Positions 62,711 through 64,000 of a DNA stretch of 64,000 nucleotides are shown here, one piece after another (within the stretch, counting starts at the first letter, position 1; each line of letters opens with the position of its first letter). The translations under genes and the position numbers were made by a program. The notes beneath the pieces are model-generated. The model was not told where the DNA came from, did no database searches, and was given only the letters and a program-made list of their open reading frames with translations. Source of the stretch: Tupaia tana (taxonomy: Eukaryota; Chordata; Mammalia; Scandentia; Tupaiidae); assembly GCA_026018925.1 (NCBI GenBank), contig JAKSZU010000164.1:248001-312000 (forward strand). The letters run 5' to 3'.

Positions 62711-62781
62711 GTAGAATTTCTCTCTGGCTCTCAGCTCCATCTTTTGTTTTGTTAATAAGCCCTTCTGCTCCTTTCTCCCAG
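62711..62781 (+). other. Intron-like 71-nt segment inside each monomer (shown in the reference copy)
   Basis: The segment begins at GT in aaag|gtagaa, a fair 5' splice-site match. It ends at a strong 3' splice-site match: a long pyrimidine run followed by cccag|g. A branch-point-like ttaat lies with its A about 26 nt before the AG, inside the usual 18-40 nt range. The rest of the monomer (242 nt) would be the matching exon. The arrangement is present in almost every copy of the array. What is seen is the motif set and spacing; use by the spliceosome is inference and could be coincidental, since CT-rich repeats easily resemble acceptors. Confidence 0.35.
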
Positions 62782-62798
62782 GCAGGAGAGTTGAGCCA

Positions 62799-62809
62799 TT
62801 CTCTGAGAA
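62799..62809. other. 11-bp interrupted palindrome ttctctgagaa, one per monomer
   Basis: TTCTC and GAGAA form a perfect inverted pair around one central base. It is retained in most copies across the array and sits about 18 bp after the cccag element. A few copies change it, for example gaaaag forms near 3.69 kb, 7.45 kb and 21.24 kb, and gagatgatt in the q and y types. It is the clearest dyad in the monomer. A protein-binding role is possible, but nothing in the sequence identifies a factor. Confidence 0.5.
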
Positions 62810-64000
62810 GATTCCACATGGATACTGGGAACTAGATATTTCAGGGCACAGGCGAAATGAAGATTTTCTACTCATAATTCAGCCTCCAGCAAGCAAAGCT
62901 AGTGTGGTAGGGAGCCTCTCTGGCCTTCTATCGCTGTCTCTGTGTCTCTGAGGTCTCTGTCTGTCTCTGCTCCTGTCTCCTCATTTTTCTTGGTAATTTT
63001 TCCTTTTTACGATTTTTTTAATGGTAGAATTTCTCTCTGGCTCTCAGCTCCATCTTTTGTTTTGTTAATAAGCCCTTCTGCTCCTTTCTCCCAGGCAGGA
63101 GAGTTGAGCCATTCTCTGAGAAGATTCCACATGAATACTGGGAACTAGATATTTCAGGGCACAGGCGAAATAAAGATTTTCTACTCATAATTCAGCCTCC
63201 AGCAAGCAAAGCTTGTGTGGTAGGGAGCCCCTCTGGCCTTCTATCCCTGTCTCTGTGTCTCTGAGGTCTCTGTCTCTCTCTGCTCCTATCTCCTCATTTT
63301 CTTTGGTAATTTTTCCTATTTACGATTTTTTTAAAGGTAGAATTTCTCTCTGGCTCTCAGCTCCATCTTTTGTTTTGTTAATAAGCCCTTCTGCTCCTTT
63401 CTCCCAGGCAGGAGAGTTGAGCCATTCTCTGAGAAGTTTCAACATGGATACTGGGAACTAGATATTTCAGGGCACAGGCGAAATGAACATTTTCTACTCA
63501 TAATTCAGCCTCCAGCAAGCAAAGCTAGTGTGGTAGGGAGCCCCTCTGGCCTTCTATCGCTGTCTCTGAGTCTGTGAGGTCTCTGTCTCTCTCTGCTCCT
63601 GTCTCCTCAATTTTTGGTAATTTTTCCTTTTTACGATTTTTTTAAAGGTAGAATTTCTCTCTGGCTCTCAGCTCCATCTTTTGTTTTGTTAATAAGTCCT
63701 TCTGCTCCTTTCTCCCAGGCAGGAGAGTTGAGCCATTCTCTGAGAAGATTCCACATGGATACTGGGAACAAGATATTTCAGGGCACAGGCGAAATGAAGA
63801 TTTTCTACTCATAATTCAGCCTCCAGCAAGCAAAGCTAGTGTGGTAGGGAGCCCCTCTGGCCTTCTATCCCTGTCTCTGTTTCTATGAGGTCTCTGTCTC
63901 TCTCTGCGCCTGTCTCTTCATATTTTTTTGTAATTTTTCCTTTTTACGATTTTTTTAAAGGTAGAATGTCTCTCTGGCTCTCAGCTCCATCTTTTGTTTT

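Larger units (their letters stand above)
62629..62941 (+). repeat. Reference monomer (exactly 313 bp)
   Basis: This copy is close to the majority sequence and serves as a key to the monomer. In order it holds: a CT-rich tract built from tctctg units (62629-62667); an eight-T run, ggtaattttt and further T runs around the conserved ttacgattt CpG (62671-62707); aaaggtagaa (62707-62716); a CT-rich stretch ending at gttaataag (62751-62759); a polypyrimidine run into cccag (62760-62781); ggcaggagagttgag; the short palindrome ttctctgagaa (62799-62809); ccacatggatactggg; a second conserved CpG in ggcgaaat (62853-62854); and the purine-rich cagcaagcaaagctagtg segment before the next CT tract. No internal dimer structure is evident. 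Confidence 0.95.
1..64000 (+). repeat. 313-bp satellite, continuous head-to-tail array
   Basis: The whole window is one tandem repeat. The landmarks ggcaggagagttgag, ccacatggatactggg, cagcctccagcaagcaaag and cctctggccttctat recur about every 313 bp from the first to the last base, giving about 204 copies. Many neighbours are exactly 313 bp apart, for example starts at 36415, 36728 and 37041, and at 62316, 62629 and 62942. All copies point the same way and neither edge reaches unique DNA. Monomers differ by scattered substitutions, by T-run length and by a few diagnostic short deletions that define subtypes. The plus strand is pyrimidine-rich (CT tract plus T runs). I do not recognise the family by name. 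A centromeric or pericentromeric satellite of a vertebrate is the best inference, because such HOR arrays are typical there. Confidence 0.98.
62316..64000 (+). repeat. Return to A-type monomers (A6), runs off the window
   Basis: Monomers at 62316 (f-like 5' half with ctcctatctcc, c-like 3' half with cagctccctc and caggtcac), 62629 (d), 62942 (gtctgtctctg type with cacatgaatac and gaaataaag), 63255 (f), 63568 (h-like with a shortened T run, ctcaatttttgg) and about 63880 (i-like, cut by the window end). The order c-d-(33279 type)-f-i parallels 32.66-34.5 kb at an offset near 29.66 kb, with one monomer lost and one h-like monomer added. The C region thus lies between two A-type stretches. Confidence 0.75.

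Noticed and set aside
62815-62820. CACATG E-box in each monomer
   Set aside because: A six-base degenerate match, common by chance; no further promoter elements around it.
1-64000. Many reading frames of 60-160 codons on the plus strand, typically 66-82 residues and rich in Ser, Leu and Phe
   Set aside because: They are one stretch of the monomer read repeatedly, many begin at GTG rather than ATG, and they end at the same tag in the gggaactag segment. 313 is not divisible by 3, so frames shift each monomer. Indels change them freely, with no sign of coding constraint.
1-64000. Minus-strand reading frames of 60-105 codons
   Set aside because: Also monomer-derived, recurring at repeat spacing, and with no recognisable domain.
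1-64000. CRISPR array
   Set aside because: The repeat is a continuous 313-bp unit with no unique spacers, and there are no cas-like genes.
1-64000. LTR or other retroelement origin of the monomer (gttaataag resembling a polyadenylation signal, CT-rich stretches)
   Set aside because: No terminal TG/CA pair with target-site duplications, no primer-binding or coding remnants, and no non-tandem copy in the window. Resemblance is too weak to assign a family.
1-64000. CENP-B box
   Set aside because: No stretch with the spaced TTCG...CGGGA core was seen. The monomer's two usual CpGs lie in ttacgattt and ggcgaaat, which do not fit.
1-64000. Rho-independent terminators or bacterial promoters suggested by T runs
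   Set aside because: T runs are not preceded by GC-rich hairpins, and the composition and repeat structure are those of eukaryotic satellite DNA.
1-64000. Inverted or interspersed elements breaking the array
   Set aside because: Landmarks were followed through the whole window in one orientation at about 313-bp spacing; I found no gap that could hold one.

Overview
The window is one uninterrupted satellite DNA array. A single monomer of about 313 bp is repeated head to tail roughly 204 times, always in the same orientation, and the array runs off both edges of the window. I found no unique sequence, gene, RNA gene, mobile-element insertion, CRISPR array or origin. Open reading frames do occur, but they are the same few frames of the monomer read again and again. 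Because 313 is not a multiple of 3, no frame can run through the array.

The organism is probably a vertebrate, most likely a mammal. The array has multi-layer higher-order repeat (HOR) structure of the kind known from centromeric and pericentromeric satellites. It is CpG-poor, with about two conserved CpGs per monomer, and both decay to TpG or CpA as expected for germline-methylated DNA. I do not recognise the satellite family and cannot name a species. Function (centromere, pericentromere, heterochromatin) is inference only.

Layout. Monomer types are lettered by shared diagnostic variants, and monomer starts are given at the conserved gtgtctctgagg phase. About 1-3507, 10410-17299 and 24203-30459 hold 'A' blocks, a 10-monomer (3.13 kb) HOR with types a-b-c-d-e-f-g-h-i-j. 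About 3508-10409 and 17300-24202 hold 'B' blocks of 22 monomers each. A1+B1+A2 is tandemly duplicated as A3+B2+A4 at an offset of about 13.79 kb (44 monomers). A4 is duplicated again as A5 at an offset of 3.13 kb. 30460-34218 is a transition of A-like mixed monomers. 34219-62315 holds a different HOR family, 'C', whose basic unit p-q-r-s-t-u-v-w is 8 monomers (2.5 kb). It recurs with whole-monomer losses and gains as units of 7, 7, 7, 8, 10, 19 and 19 monomers, overlaid by duplications at offsets of 4.70 kb and 8.1 kb and by a module shared at 12.46 kb. From about 62316 to the end, A-type monomers return, matching 32.7-34.5 kb.

Nothing works together as genes here. What can be read is the history of the array: repeated in-register unequal exchange and conversion on at least three scales (313 bp, 2-3 kb, 8-14 kb). 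The first ~2.6 kb carries an excess of single-base insertions relative to its duplicate and may be poorly polished sequence. A latent splice donor, branch point, polypyrimidine tract and acceptor inside every monomer is the most interesting possible functional signal, but it is inference.
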